From assembly GCA_022181065.1 (NCBI GenBank), contig BQMY01000076.1, positions 62,001-126,000 of the forward strand: a stretch of DNA of 64,000 bases, read 5' to 3'. This stretch comes from Melioribacteraceae bacterium (lineage in GTDB: Bacteria > Bacteroidota > Ignavibacteria > Ignavibacteriales > Melioribacteraceae). Positions 27,266-37,879 of this stretch are shown piece by piece. The notes below the pieces were generated by a model. It searched no databases and was not told the origin of the DNA. It saw only the letters and a list, made by a program, of their open reading frames with translations. How positions within the stretch are numbered: the first letter of the stretch is position 1; each line of letters starts with the position of its first letter. The position numbers and the translations under genes are program-made.

Positions 27266-29134
27266 TTATTTCAATAACATCATCTTGGCTGATTTCACAA
27301 AGTCACCAGCTTTGATTTCATAAATGTAAACGCCTGAGCTTAGGTTTGATGCGTCGAAGTTAACTGTGTAACTTCCTGCATTCTGTGCTTTGTTAACCAA
27401 AGTAGCTACTTCAGCACCAAGAACGTCATACACTTTAAGTGTTACGTTTGAAGACTTAGCAATTTCATATTTGATTGAAGTTGCAGGGTTGAATGGGTTA
27501 GGATAGTTCTGACCAAGATTATAGTCAAATTCACCAATACCATCTTCAACACTTGAAACAGTGGTAAATGATACTGCTACAGGAGCTGCATAATATACAG
27601 TTGGATCTGTCAATGGTACACCGGCACCATATTCAAATCCTGCAGGATAATAATAGAATGAGAAACCTGTATAAGTAGTAGTTGTGTCACCACCTTCAAC
27701 AGTTACTTCTTTCGCAAGACTAGGAGCGAAATGTGAACCGTTTTCGTTAAAACCGGGTGTTTCAGTAAGGTTCATTGCATCTGACCATTCAGCATCATCA
27801 AGATGTCTGTATGCCGCGTAAACATCGCAGAAAGCAGAGTCGCCACCATCATGAGTAACCCACTGAGCCATCATGAATTCGCGATCAGCATCAAATGCCA
27901 AATATACAGATGGACCCATCTGACCAAGAGCTACACCATCATACTGTGTAAATGTAGAGTCAGAAAGAAGTTCACCATCCAGGATGATTTTTTTATCCCA
28001 GCCAGCGTCTGTTTCAATAAATTCAACCATGAAGTTTGAACCATATTCATCAGAAACAGCTGTATCGATAGCTGTTACACCGGTAACGATGTGAACATAA
28101 CCATCTTTATCAACGTTAATGTCACCCTGATAACTGATAAATTCGTCACCTTTGATGTAGTCCCAAAGTTCGTGATAAGAAGCTCTGTCATCAATTACAT
28201 AAGTAAGTGAGTCAACGAGATTCCAGTCACTCCATGTATCACCATTATCTTCTGATTTACTGTAACCGATACCCCAGCCACCGAACGGGTTTGTCCAACC
28301 AAATTCTTCAGCGAAAGAACCGATAACACCATAATAAGCAACGCCATTAGCAGAAACGCCACCCATGGTAATGTTACCATTGTCACCGAATGCAGCTGAA
28401 TTCCAGTTTTCAGGATTGATTTCAGTTACGTCAGAATAGTCAGTAGTTTTCCACAATGTGATAGAAGCGTCATCAGTATTATCAGACATCCAGAATACAT
28501 AACCATTTCCATCGCCATCAGTGTGTGTGAAAACAGGTACCTGAGAGCTGTAAAGTGGAGTAGATGTTGGATCACCATCGTTAGTGATAGCAGCAAAGTC
28601 AGCGCCATCAAAACCCTGATCAGCCGCGAAACCAACATGCTGGAACTGTACAGGATTAGAATTCAATTCAGGCCATGCGAAAACAGCGATAGTTTCGCTG
28701 AAATCTTCTGCCATGCCAGGATTGAAAATAGCCGCTGACGGGTAACGAGCAAGAATCTGCGCGTTATCACCGTTAACAGAAGTAGCGCTTCTCATCCATG
28801 ATTGACCATGGTCAGTTGAATATCCGTACCACAATTCACCGGAACCGGCTGAATATGTAGTAGAACCACGATATACCACTAGAGCTGTGTTTGTATATGG
28901 ATCAAAAGCTGCGGGATTCAATGCGCCAATAGCAGGACCATAAACGTTAGGCATTGTATCAACAGCAACATAGTTAGCAGCCGTTACAGGGGATGGACCA
29001 CCAACATTAAGAACGCTCTCTACAGCAACTGCAGGTGCGTCCACGATAACTGGAGCTTTTTTAGCTGACTGCGCAAACATTACGCCTGAAGCTATCAAAG
29101 CTACCAAAAGAACGGTAAAGAGTTTTTTGTGCAT
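27266..29134 (-). CDS. T9SS cargo protein with Asp-box propeller-like repeats
   Basis: 622 residues, signal peptide ending at about 22. Two Asp-box motifs are visible, STDHGQSW at 106-113 and SEDNGDTW at 294-301, as in sialidase-type beta propellers, but no catalytic sialidase arginine triad can be claimed. The last 85 residues are a textbook type A sorting domain: NYPNPFNPATSIKYEI, VYDVLGAEVATLV, LSSGVYIYEIKAGDF. It is exported by T9SS and probably anchored on the surface. It has its own 5' region of over 400 nt. Confidence 0.85.
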   Translation of the reverse strand: MHKKLFTVLLVALIASGVMFAQSAKKAPVIVDAPAVAVESVLNVGGPSPVTAANYVAVDTMPNVYGPAIGALNPAAFDPYTNTALVVYRGSTTYSAGSGELWYGYSTDHGQSWMRSATSVNGDNAQILARYPSAAIFNPGMAEDFSETIAVFAWPELNSNPVQFQHVGFAADQGFDGADFAAITNDGDPTSTPLYSSQVPVFTHTDGDGNGYVFWMSDNTDDASITLWKTTDYSDVTEINPENWNSAAFGDNGNITMGGVSANGVAYYGVIGSFAEEFGWTNPFGGWGIGYSKSEDNGDTWSDWNLVDSLTYVIDDRASYHELWDYIKGDEFISYQGDINVDKDGYVHIVTGVTAIDTAVSDEYGSNFMVEFIETDAGWDKKIILDGELLSDSTFTQYDGVALGQMGPSVYLAFDADREFMMAQWVTHDGGDSAFCDVYAAYRHLDDAEWSDAMNLTETPGFNENGSHFAPSLAKEVTVEGGDTTTTYTGFSFYYYPAGFEYGAGVPLTDPTVYYAAPVAVSFTTVSSVEDGIGEFDYNLGQNYPNPFNPATSIKYEIAKSSNVTLKVYDVLGAEVATLVNKAQNAGSYTVNFDASNLSSGVYIYEIKAGDFVKSAKMMLLK

Positions 29135-29548
29135 AGGTTACTCCTTAAATTGTGAAATAATTAATTGAAGAATAGAATTGTTGCCAATGTATGTTTATTT
29201 ATTATGTTCAATCTGTAGCCAAATATTGTTACGGAACTTTTCCGATTTTCAAGAGTCTAATTCTTCAGACCCCAATTACACTTTCGGAGAGCAAATTAAT
29301 ACAATGTGAAGTCTTAGTCAAGAGACAAACATTGTAGAGAATTATATTTACCTTAGAATTATTTAAGGAAATTATTAAATAAAGTATCTTCTGTAGCCAA
29401 AACCCGAATTTACTTCATCTATCTTATTATGTCAATATTAATACGAGATTTAATCCCGATTTTCGTATTTAACTTCAACATAAACGTATAATTATACGAA
29501 ACCGCCCCGATATTTCAATCTACCGGCGGCGGCTTAAGATTTTTAATA
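29135..29548. promoter_or_regulatory. Leader region of the T9SS cargo gene with palindromes
   Basis: 414 nt with no plausible gene. It holds the exact 14-nt palindrome CGTATAATTATACG (29485-29498), an inverted repeat ATACGA/TCGTAT (29441-29446 and 29463-29468), and an 11-nt direct repeat CTGTAGCCAAA (29213-29223 and 29391-29401). A CCGCC/GGCGG pair near the trxA end (29502-29529) could be a weak terminator. No convincing -35/-10 pair was identified. Confidence 0.4.
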
Positions 29549-29869
29549 CTAAACTACCGCGTTAATCTTTTCAACAAATACCTGTTTTGATACGGCGCCA
29601 ATTATAGTTTCTTTTACTTCTCCGCCTGCAAAAAGCAAAACTGTAGGAATACTCCTTACACCATATTTAATTGCTGTTTGCTGATTTTCATCAACATCAA
29701 GTTTACCAACTTTAACTTTGCCTTCGTATTCACCGGCCAATTCTTCTATAATAGGGGCGATCATTTTACATGGACCACACCAAACAGCCCAGAAGTCTAT
29801 TAATACCGGTACATCACTTTTTAATACTTCTTCATCAAAATTTGCGTCTGTAAATGTTACAGGTTTCAT
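29549..29869 (-). CDS. trxA: Thioredoxin
   Basis: 106 residues, normal length. The active site is W30-C31-G-P-C34 in [14 protein letters not shown], and the cis-Pro loop is [10 protein letters not shown]. It reduces cytoplasmic disulfides and could serve the ArsC-like enzyme encoded at 50077. It follows the acyl-CoA dehydrogenase gene by 36 nt. Confidence 0.96.
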   Translation of the reverse strand: MKPVTFTDANFDEEVLKSDVPVLIDFWAVWCGPCKMIAPIIEELAGEYEGKVKVGKLDVDENQQTAIKYGVRSIPTVLLFAGGEVKETIIGAVSKQVFVEKINAVV

Positions 29870-29905
29870 GTTATCTCCAAAATTTAAAAATAATCAATCT
29901 TTGAA

Positions 29906-31048
29906 TTACATCACGCCATTTTTCTTAATAATATCACGAGCTATAATTCCGCGCTGAATTTCATTTGTTCCTTCAAATATTTTGTTAATACGTGAATCAC
30001 GATAATATCGTTCTATAGGCAGTTCACGCGAATAACCCATTCCACCATGTATCTGAACAGCGTAATCGGCAACTTTATCAAGTGATTCGGAACAATACAA
30101 CTTCACCATAGCTGACTGGCGTGAAATATCTTTGCCCAGATCATACTCTACCGCGGTTCTATATACAATCGATTCCATATTGAATATTAATAATGCCATA
30201 TCTGCCAGCATAAACTGAACCGCCTGGAACTTGTTGATGGTCTGATCAAATTGTTTACGTTCCTTTGCGTATCGGGTGGAATACTCAAGAAGCTCTTTTG
30301 CGGCACCCAAACACGCGGCACCCAAACCAAGTCTGCCCGCGTCAAGTGTCTTCATCGCAAGCAAAAATCCCCTGCCATCTCTTCCGATGAGATTCTCTTT
30401 CGGAATTCTTACATTATCAAAAGTGATCGGATTGGTTTTACTTCCACGAATACCCATTTTTTTCTCAGCCGGGCCCGCGTGAAATCCTTCACGATCAGTT
30501 TCAACAATAAAGGCACTCACACCTTTCGGAGTACGCGCAAACACAGAAACAATGTCCGCAATTTCACCGTTGGTAATCCATAATTTTTCACCACTGATAA
30601 TCCACTCATCACCATCAGGAGTAGCTTTGGTTCTCACATTAAAAGAATCAGAGCCTGCCTGTGCTTCGGTTAAACAAAATGCGCCAAGTTTTTCGCCGTT
30701 TGCCAAAGGCACAAGATATTTCTGCTTCTGCTCTTCGGTACCACCTATATATATGGTGTTGGAACCAATCGACTGATGCGCGCCTATCATCGTAGCGGTT
30801 GACATACATCCCCTCGCGATCTCTTCCTGAGAGATGCAATATCCAACTTCCCCGAATCCTCCTCCTCCATATTCTTCAGGGAAGGAAACCCCGAGCACTC
30901 CAATTTCGCCCAACATTTTAATTAATTCCGGCGGGATGGCTTCATTTTCGTCTATTTTTGAAGCGATGGGTTTGATTTCATTATTGGTAAAATCTTTTAC
31001 CATCTCTCTGAGCATATTTTGCTCTTCGGTGAACTTAAATTCGAACAT
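29906..31048 (-). CDS. Acyl-CoA dehydrogenase (short/medium-chain type)
   Basis: 380 residues, standard size. FAD and substrate motifs are seen: AFCLTEAQAGSDSFNVRTKA, WITNGEIADI, and the C-terminal QIHGGMGYSRELPIERYYRD. The catalytic Glu is in IFEGTNEIQRGII. It oxidises acyl-CoA to enoyl-CoA and passes electrons to an ETF; no etfAB genes are in the window. It lies 26 nt after the SDR reductase gene. Confidence 0.93.
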   Translation of the reverse strand: MFEFKFTEEQNMLREMVKDFTNNEIKPIASKIDENEAIPPELIKMLGEIGVLGVSFPEEYGGGGFGEVGYCISQEEIARGCMSTATMIGAHQSIGSNTIYIGGTEEQKQKYLVPLANGEKLGAFCLTEAQAGSDSFNVRTKATPDGDEWIISGEKLWITNGEIADIVSVFARTPKGVSAFIVETDREGFHAGPAEKKMGIRGSKTNPITFDNVRIPKENLIGRDGRGFLLAMKTLDAGRLGLGAACLGAAKELLEYSTRYAKERKQFDQTINKFQAVQFMLADMALLIFNMESIVYRTAVEYDLGKDISRQSAMVKLYCSESLDKVADYAVQIHGGMGYSRELPIERYYRDSRINKIFEGTNEIQRGIIARDIIKKNGVM

Positions 31049-31074
31049 TATTCTTCCAAACTAGTGTGAGTAAT

Positions 31075-31896
31075 TTATTTAATAGGTTGACATACTTTAT
31101 CACCAAAATAATTCACTATAAATTCACCACCGTCAACACCAATTATATTTCCTGATATCCATTCTGCTCTTTCATCACACAGAAGCACGATTGCTTTTGC
31201 AACCTCTTCCGGTGTAGTTAATTTACCCAACGGATTTTTCATTTTCGCGGCTTCAAGCATTTTAGTATTACCCGGTATTTTCGCAAGTGCCGGAGTATCA
31301 GTTACTCCTGCCATAATTGCGTTCGCGGTAATTTTCATGCTTCCAAGCTCAACGGCAAGCTGGCGTATATGTGCTTCCATAGCTACTTTAGCCGCCGATA
31401 CAGCACCGTAACTTGGTATTACAGTCTGGTTACCCGCTGAGGTCATTCCAAAGATTCTTCCTCCTTCGGCAAACAAATCTCTCTGAATAAGTCCCTGAGT
31501 CCAATAAACAAGACTGTGAGCCATCACATCGAGGGTCATAACCATCTGCGCCTGTGTAATACAGTCAACGGGTGATTTGGCGACATATTTTTTTAACGCG
31601 CCAAAAGCAAGCGAATGCATCAACACATGAACTTTCTGTCCGTCTTTGGAAAAAGTTTCTCTAATTTCATCAAGAATATCGTTTCTTTTAATCTGGTCTG
31701 CGGCATTTATATTATAAAAGAGCTCTTCTGCACCGGCTCTGTGAATTTTGCGAATAATGTTTTTAACATTGGGCATTGTACTCTGTCTGTCGAGATGGAT
31801 ACCAATGATATTATATCCTTCCTTGGCTAGCTCAACAGCAGTAGCTCCACCGAACCCGCTGGATGCTCCTAAAATTAAAGCCCATTTTTTTTCCAT
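31075..31896 (-). CDS. SDR oxidoreductase, probable enoyl-ACP reductase
   Basis: 273 residues. The nucleotide loop is GASSGFGGATA (10-20), the catalytic set includes S153, Y163 and K170 (SYGAVSAAK), and the C-terminus ends with GNIIGVDGGEFI. HSLAFGALKKYV near residue 94 is like the FabI/FabL enoyl reductases rather than plain FabG. Reduction of enoyl-ACP in fatty acid synthesis is the best reading, but another enoyl or ketoacyl reductase is possible. Confidence 0.65.
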   Translation of the reverse strand: MEKKWALILGASSGFGGATAVELAKEGYNIIGIHLDRQSTMPNVKNIIRKIHRAGAEELFYNINAADQIKRNDILDEIRETFSKDGQKVHVLMHSLAFGALKKYVAKSPVDCITQAQMVMTLDVMAHSLVYWTQGLIQRDLFAEGGRIFGMTSAGNQTVIPSYGAVSAAKVAMEAHIRQLAVELGSMKITANAIMAGVTDTPALAKIPGNTKMLEAAKMKNPLGKLTTPEEVAKAIVLLCDERAEWISGNIIGVDGGEFIVNYFGDKVCQPIK

Positions 31897-31984
31897 GTCT
31901 GTTTCCTGTTCTTATTTTTTACAATAAATTAAAATTTAACAAATATAGACTGTTAAAGCAATTATTACTTTTTGCCCAAAACCC

Positions 31985-34900
31985 TTAAAACAAAGGTATT
32001 GACTTGAGTTTCACACTGTTATCCCCTAATAATTCCTTAATTTTAACGACTAAATTATCTTTTAGTTCTATTTTGCTTTCAAGTATAAATGAGCGTGTAA
32101 ACCCGTTATTTTTGACTAATATCGCTACATCAAGTTTTCCTTTGTTTTGCTCGAACAACTCTTGAAGTGATTTAATATGCTCAACGGTATGGGTGCCTTC
32201 CTCAACTTCAATAATCACGGCTTTCATAAATTCGGTGGCGGCTTCTTCAACCGGATATGCTTCATCCACATGTAGTTTTATCGCGTCACCACTCGATTCG
32301 GGTCTACCTTTAACCCAGACAGTCTCTTCTTCTTTAATGTAATCTTTACAATCTACATAAATCTTGGAGAACATTATACACTCGCATGAACCGGTAAAGT
32401 CATCCAGCTTGAAAAACGCCATCTGATTCCCCGATTTATCTATCTTGGTACGCATTTCTGTGATCACACCCACAGCGGTTACCTGTTCAGTGTTCTGGAA
32501 AGTCTCCGGTTCACCAAGGTGTACATTCGCGAGCGCGTTCCATTCGAGATCATATTTACGCAAAGGGTGATCGGAAAGATAAAAGCCCAGTACTTCCCTC
32601 TCACGGGATAATGTTTCCTTGTCACTCCACGGTTCAACTTCAGGTAACGAAGGTTCTTCTATCTCAAATCCTTCATCCATCCCGCCGAACAGACTGTTAG
32701 CCTGTGATTTTATCGCTTCCTGCGCTTTACTACCAAAGGATAGGGCATCTTCAATCGCCAAAAGGTTCTGAGCTCTGTGCCCTTCGCATGAATCAAAAGC
32801 TCCCGCCAGAACTAATCCTTCGAGAACTCGTTTATTTACCTGACGCGTATCAATATGTTGGCACATATCAAAAATACTTGTAAAACTTCTCCCCAACTCT
32901 CTATGCGCCCGTTCTAATTCCTGAACCGCGCCGGAGCCAACGTTTTTAATAGCCGACATCCCAAAAACCACTTTTCCATTTTTAACATTGAAGAATACGG
33001 AAGGATTATTAACATCGGGAGGAAGTACTTCTACTTTCAACCTGCGGCAATCGTCGAGCAGCATAGTAACTTTGTCTGTGTTGCCATATTCGTTCGTCAT
33101 GTTCGCGGCGAGAAATTCCGGCAGATAATGGGCTTTCAGGTACGCCGTCTGATACGCTACAACACTATACGCCACCGCGTGCGATTTGTTAAAACCGTAG
33201 TTTGCGAACTTGTCAATAACTGTAAAAATTTCATCCGCGACTTGCTCTTTAATACCACTTTTCACCGCGCCGGCGATAAACTTCCTCCGCTGCTCCTTCA
33301 TCGCTTCAAGATCTTTTTTACCCATCGCGCGACGTAAAATATCAGCCTCGGCAAGTGACATACCCGCGATTACGTTCGCGATTTTTATCACCTGCTCCTG
33401 ATAAACAATAATACCGTATGTTTCTTTCAGGATCGGTTCAAGATTTGGATGGAGGTACTCAATCTCTTTTCTGCCATGTTTACGCGCGATAAAGTCGTCA
33501 ATAAATTCCATCGGACCCGGTCGGTAAAGCGCGTTCATAGCCGAAAGGTCTTTTATACTTGTTGGAACAAGATTTTTCAGGTACTCGCGCATCGGTCCCG
33601 ATTCAAACTGGAATACCGCTGTTGTCTGACCACGCGCGAACAGCTCATAAGTTTTAGGATCATCCAGCGGGATATCATCCATATCAAACTCTTTGTTGCG
33701 AGTCTGTTTAATGAGCGTGAGTGTATCACGGATGATAGTGAGAGTACGGAGACCGAGGAAGTCCATTTTTAACAGACCCGCGTCATCCAGCTCTTTCATG
33801 TTAAACTGTGTAACGAGGTCGCCGTCACCGCCAGCTTTGGCGAGAGGGACAAAATTACTTACCGGACCCGGAGTAATTACGACACCGGCAGCGTGTTTGG
33901 ATGAGTTACGGTTCATTCCCTCAAGAATTTTACCGTATGATATCAAATCTTTTATTTTCGGGTCATCCGATTCTTTAACCCATTGAAGTTCAGGAACTTC
34001 TTCCAGTGCCTGCTCGATGCTAAATACGCGCCCAAACTTCGAAGGGATCCACTTGGTGATACTGTTTACAACAGGAATTGGTATTTTCAATACACGCGCA
34101 ACATCTCGCAAAACCGCTTTCGATGACAACCGGTTGAAAGTGATGATCTGACATACAGAATCTTCACCATATTTATTTTTGGTATATTCAATAACTTCAC
34201 CACGCTGATCGTCGGCAAAGTCAACGTCGATATCGGGCATCGATTTACGAGCCGGGTTAAGGAACCTTTCAAAAAGGAGGTCGTACTCAAGCGGATTTAC
34301 ATTCGTAATTTTTAGCGCATACGCGACAAGCGAACCCGCGGCGGAACCACGACCCGGTCCAACAGGAATGCCCCTGTCTTTAGCGGCGTTAATAAAATCC
34401 TGCACAATCAGGAAATACCCAGAATACCCCATTGAAGTGATAACATCAATCTCGTAATCAAAACGGTCTTCTATTTCCTTGTTGATTTTCTTGAATCTGT
34501 CGTCGAGACCTTCGCGCGCAAGAAGGGTGAAGTATTCATCAAGGTTTTTTGCGGGTGAGTCTGCCGGGATAGGGAAATTCGGGTAATGAAATCCCTCAAA
34601 TTCCGGTACAAAAGTAATTTTTTCATCTATTTCGAGGGTGTTTTCTATCGCTCCGGGAAAACCCTTGAATAGTTCCTTCATTTCCTGAGTGGAGCGGAAA
34701 TAAATCTCGTCAGTGCGGTAACGTAAATCGAGATAATTTGCTGTACCTGTCTTATCGCCGAGCAGGAGTAAAATATTATGCGCTATTGAATGATCCTGCT
34801 TGATATAATGGATATCATTCGTCGCCATTATCTTTATGCCCAATTCTTTCGAAAGTTTTGGCACACCTTCAAGAATCGGTTTATCTATATCAAGTCCGTG

Positions 34901-35446
34901 ATCCTGTATTTCGAGATAAAAATCATCACCAAATATTTCTTTCAGAAGTATGGCGTTTTCTTTCGCTTTTGCGTAATCACCATTAAATAATGGCGCTGAA
35001 ACCGGACCCGCGGCACATGCGGAAGTGCAAATGAGTCCTTCATTCATTTCCCGCAAAATATCCACATCGATACGGGGTTTATAATAAAAACCCTCGGTGT
35101 ACCCGATGGTGATCATTTTCACAAGATTTTTATAACCTTCCTTGTTTTTCGCAAGAAGTACAAGATGGTTATAATATTTCGATTTTTTTCTGCCGCCACC
35201 TTCAGTACCTTTATCAAAGCGACTCCCCTCGAAATTTACATATGCTTCAACTCCGATAATTGGTTTCACACCGGCTTTTTGTGCTTTTTTAGCGAACTCG
35301 GAGACCCCGAACATCACTCCATGATCGGTTAGTGCGATTGCGTGCTGATCATTCTCCACAGTTGCGGCTATAAGGTCAGGCACTGTGCAGGCAGCGTCCT
35401 GCAAACTGTAATGTGTGTGGTTATGTAGATGTACAAAATCACCCAT
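31985..35446 (-). CDS. dnaE: DNA polymerase III alpha subunit
   Basis: 1153 residues. The N-terminal PHP domain starts FVHLHNHTHYSLQDAACT with its His pair intact. The catalytic palm carries PDIDVDFADDQRGEVIEY near residue 400, and GPGRGSAAGSLVAYALKI precedes it. Helix-hairpin-helix and OB-fold (VTAVGVITEMRTKIDKSGNQMAFFKLDD) regions follow. It is the replicative DnaE type, with no exonuclease insertion as in PolC. It is 21 nt downstream of dut. Confidence 0.97.
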   Translation of the reverse strand: MGDFVHLHNHTHYSLQDAACTVPDLIAATVENDQHAIALTDHGVMFGVSEFAKKAQKAGVKPIIGVEAYVNFEGSRFDKGTEGGGRKKSKYYNHLVLLAKNKEGYKNLVKMITIGYTEGFYYKPRIDVDILREMNEGLICTSACAAGPVSAPLFNGDYAKAKENAILLKEIFGDDFYLEIQDHGLDIDKPILEGVPKLSKELGIKIMATNDIHYIKQDHSIAHNILLLLGDKTGTANYLDLRYRTDEIYFRSTQEMKELFKGFPGAIENTLEIDEKITFVPEFEGFHYPNFPIPADSPAKNLDEYFTLLAREGLDDRFKKINKEIEDRFDYEIDVITSMGYSGYFLIVQDFINAAKDRGIPVGPGRGSAAGSLVAYALKITNVNPLEYDLLFERFLNPARKSMPDIDVDFADDQRGEVIEYTKNKYGEDSVCQIITFNRLSSKAVLRDVARVLKIPIPVVNSITKWIPSKFGRVFSIEQALEEVPELQWVKESDDPKIKDLISYGKILEGMNRNSSKHAAGVVITPGPVSNFVPLAKAGGDGDLVTQFNMKELDDAGLLKMDFLGLRTLTIIRDTLTLIKQTRNKEFDMDDIPLDDPKTYELFARGQTTAVFQFESGPMREYLKNLVPTSIKDLSAMNALYRPGPMEFIDDFIARKHGRKEIEYLHPNLEPILKETYGIIVYQEQVIKIANVIAGMSLAEADILRRAMGKKDLEAMKEQRRKFIAGAVKSGIKEQVADEIFTVIDKFANYGFNKSHAVAYSVVAYQTAYLKAHYLPEFLAANMTNEYGNTDKVTMLLDDCRRLKVEVLPPDVNNPSVFFNVKNGKVVFGMSAIKNVGSGAVQELERAHRELGRSFTSIFDMCQHIDTRQVNKRVLEGLVLAGAFDSCEGHRAQNLLAIEDALSFGSKAQEAIKSQANSLFGGMDEGFEIEEPSLPEVEPWSDKETLSREREVLGFYLSDHPLRKYDLEWNALANVHLGEPETFQNTEQVTAVGVITEMRTKIDKSGNQMAFFKLDDFTGSCECIMFSKIYVDCKDYIKEEETVWVKGRPESSGDAIKLHVDEAYPVEEAATEFMKAVIIEVEEGTHTVEHIKSLQELFEQNKGKLDVAILVKNNGFTRSFILESKIELKDNLVVKIKELLGDNSVKLKSIPLF

Positions 35447-35467
35447 GATTAAATCCTGCTTCTCCTT

Positions 35468-35923
35468 TTAGTTTTTTCCGGTTGAACCAAATCCGCCTTC
35501 ACCTCTTTGGGTATCTGACAGAGTTTCAGTTTCAGTAACTTCCGCCTTGATTACTTCGGCGAAAACAAGCTGGGCAATTCTTTCGCCACGTTTTATTTCA
35601 AAATGTTCATCTGAAAAGTTGAACAGTATGACCTTTATCTCACCACGATAATCGGAATCTATGGTACCTGGTGAGTTTAAAACTCCAATACCATGTTTGG
35701 CTGCCAAACCTGAACGGGGGCGCACCTGAATTTCATAACCTTCCGGTATTTCGGCACTCAGGTTTGTGGGAACCATTGCAACCTTACCAGATTTTATCAG
35801 CAAAGGAACCGAAACAGCGGCTCGGATATCCATACCGGAACTCGCAGGAGTTGCGTAATGGGGTAATTCTATATCGTTGAATTTTTCATCCAGACGTTTA
35901 AACTTTACTTCAATTTTTTTCAT
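35468..35923 (-). CDS. dut: dUTP diphosphatase
   Basis: 151 residues, trimeric type. All five motifs are present: SGMDIRA (near 29), [10 protein letters not shown], the catalytic [19 protein letters not shown], and [10 protein letters not shown] at the end. It removes dUTP and supplies dUMP. Its ATG overlaps the flippase stop by one base (TAATG), and dnaE follows, a sensible replication pair. Confidence 0.97.
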   Translation of the reverse strand: MKKIEVKFKRLDEKFNDIELPHYATPASSGMDIRAAVSVPLLIKSGKVAMVPTNLSAEIPEGYEIQVRPRSGLAAKHGIGVLNSPGTIDSDYRGEIKVILFNFSDEHFEIKRGERIAQLVFAEVIKAEVTETETLSDTQRGEGGFGSTGKN

Positions 35924-37389
35924 TACTTCTTCTTGAATGATTTTAGAACGGTTTTAATTTCTGATACACGTATAACGCGGGTAATAAATAAAATGGCAAT
36001 AAAGAAAGCGGGAAGAATAAATTTATACAATAACGGAAGTCCGTTTTGTTCAAGCGCAAAATAGTAAACCACCGTACTACCCGAAATAAGGAACATAATA
36101 ATACTAATTTTCCCCCACTCATAATTAATTTTATAAAATTTTGAGGAAGAAAAATATAATCCTGCAGCCATCACTACATAACTTGCGAGAGTGGCGATTG
36201 CGGCACCCATTATCCCGTATAACGGAATTAATGCGTAGTTTACCGCCACATTTACAATTGCCCCGACACCCGTTACCCAAGGGAAATAGCTTGTTTTTTC
36301 TTTAATATATAAACCGGCGGTGAAATTATAATACATTCCGTGGAAAACGTAGGCGAGAAGTATTACGGGTACTATATAAAATCCGTCAACAAAATCGGCG
36401 CCTATTAATGTACGTCCACCAGGCAAATGAATATGAACAATATCATCAATGATCACAGTGAGGAAAAGCCAGATAAATCCGGCAAACAACACAAAAAGCG
36501 TCAAAACTTTTGAGAAGATTTCTTTCGCGTTTTTCTCTTTTGCGTTGGTGAGGAAGAAAGGTTGCCAGGCGTAATTGAACATCTGCACCACAAGCATCAT
36601 AAAGATACCCAGCTTGTAGTTTGCCCTGTATAACCCGACAGTAGCATAATCGGTAAGCGCTGTAACTATCGGAACATCTATCATTTGCACCATCATGGCG
36701 GTAATACTCGCGGGAAGAAAAAATATCCCGAACCTGAACATTTTTTTCAGCAAAGTCCGGTCAACTGATATAACAAGTTTTTTAACGATATCGGGGATTA
36801 GCAATAATAATACCGCCGCGGACGCAACAAGATTACTTATAAATATCGCCTCTATACCCATCTTGTAATACAATATCAAAATCAGGTTGAGTGTTAGATT
36901 TACAAAAATATTTATCAGTTTGAAAGCCGCGAACTTTTTCGCTTTTCGTTCAAGACGCAGATCGGCAAAAGGGATTAACGCGATTGTATCGAAGAGCAAA
37001 ATAAAAATCATATACAGCGTAAGATGGGAATATTCAGCCGGGAGAGCCATCAAATCACTTATTTGCGAAACACCGAGAAGCATTACCACCGTAAAAATTG
37101 ATGATGTTCCCGTCACAAATATAAAGGGTGTTGAAAACGCGGCTCGTTTCCCTTCCCGTTCGGCGTCTGCGCTATATTTCATAAACGCGGCGTCCATACC
37201 ATAGATATAGACAATATTCAGGAATGCAAGAATGGCGTACACAAACGTGTATATTCCAAACTCTTCCCTGCTGAACACGTTGGTATAAAAGGGTACAAGA
37301 AGAAAGTTCAGAAATCTGCCAACTATCGTGCTCGCGCCATAAATAGCAGTCTCTTTACTTAGCTGTTTGAGTTTATCGAGCATTCCCAC
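35923..37389 (-). CDS. Oligosaccharide flippase family protein (Wzx/MOP type)
   Basis: 488 residues with 12-14 membrane helices. The opening [34 protein letters not shown] is characteristic of polysaccharide exporters of the MOP superfamily. It should flip a lipid-linked glycan across the inner membrane. The start may be GTG at 37389 or ATG at 37383 (MLDKLKQ). No glycosyltransferase gene stands beside it, so the cargo is unknown. Confidence 0.88.
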   Translation of the reverse strand: MGMLDKLKQLSKETAIYGASTIVGRFLNFLLVPFYTNVFSREEFGIYTFVYAILAFLNIVYIYGMDAAFMKYSADAEREGKRAAFSTPFIFVTGTSSIFTVVMLLGVSQISDLMALPAEYSHLTLYMIFILLFDTIALIPFADLRLERKAKKFAAFKLINIFVNLTLNLILILYYKMGIEAIFISNLVASAAVLLLLIPDIVKKLVISVDRTLLKKMFRFGIFFLPASITAMMVQMIDVPIVTALTDYATVGLYRANYKLGIFMMLVVQMFNYAWQPFFLTNAKEKNAKEIFSKVLTLFVLFAGFIWLFLTVIIDDIVHIHLPGGRTLIGADFVDGFYIVPVILLAYVFHGMYYNFTAGLYIKEKTSYFPWVTGVGAIVNVAVNYALIPLYGIMGAAIATLASYVVMAAGLYFSSSKFYKINYEWGKISIIMFLISGSTVVYYFALEQNGLPLLYKFILPAFFIAILFITRVIRVSEIKTVLKSFKKK

Positions 37390-37879
37390 CTGAAAGTATA
37401 AATTGATTATCCGCTTCCGTGAATTTACGGATTTTTAATGATAATCAATAAGGAGAGAAGGGAGATATTTTTGACCTTTTAAGGATTACATTTAACAGCT
37501 ATTTAGATTGCATAATATTTCAATAGAGGGATTTGATATGAAGAAAAACAAACTTTTCTGGAAAAATATTTCGCTTTATTGAAGATTATCTCAGGTTTGT
37601 GTTTTTTTTGAGAAAACGGCAATTCCCTTAAAATAATTACAAAAAATTGCGTCAATATTAAACTAAATTAATCTTAATCTTGTTCTACCCTACAAATCTT
37701 CAACCGTTTTTTCATTTTTACCTGCAAACCTGAATCATAATGATAACATATAGTGTTAAAATCAATTATAAATCCACAACCGTTAACAGGACATATCGTC
37801 CGCCAAATTATCCGGATTGAAATCCCATAAATAAAGAATAACGCACACTTCACTAATCAAACCGAAAGAACTAAAAAAT
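37390..37879. other. AT-rich divergent spacer
   Basis: 490 nt between the flippase (minus) and the YfcC-like gene (plus). Only a 14-codon reading frame with a good ribosome site is seen (separate entry). No repeat of the island type, terminator or recognisable promoter was found. Confidence 0.6.
37538..37612 (+). pseudogene. Short signal-peptide-like reading frame, possible gene remnant
   Basis: AGAGGG lies seven bases before ATG at 37538. The frame reads MKKNKLFWKNISLY and stops. One frame over, translation would continue ALLKIISGLCFF, which together looks like a signal peptide broken by a one-base change. A short leader peptide is the alternative. Confidence 0.25.

Noticed and set aside
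37390-37879. Replication origin
   Set aside because: AT-rich, but no DnaA-box cluster seen, and dnaE/dut nearby is not evidence enough.
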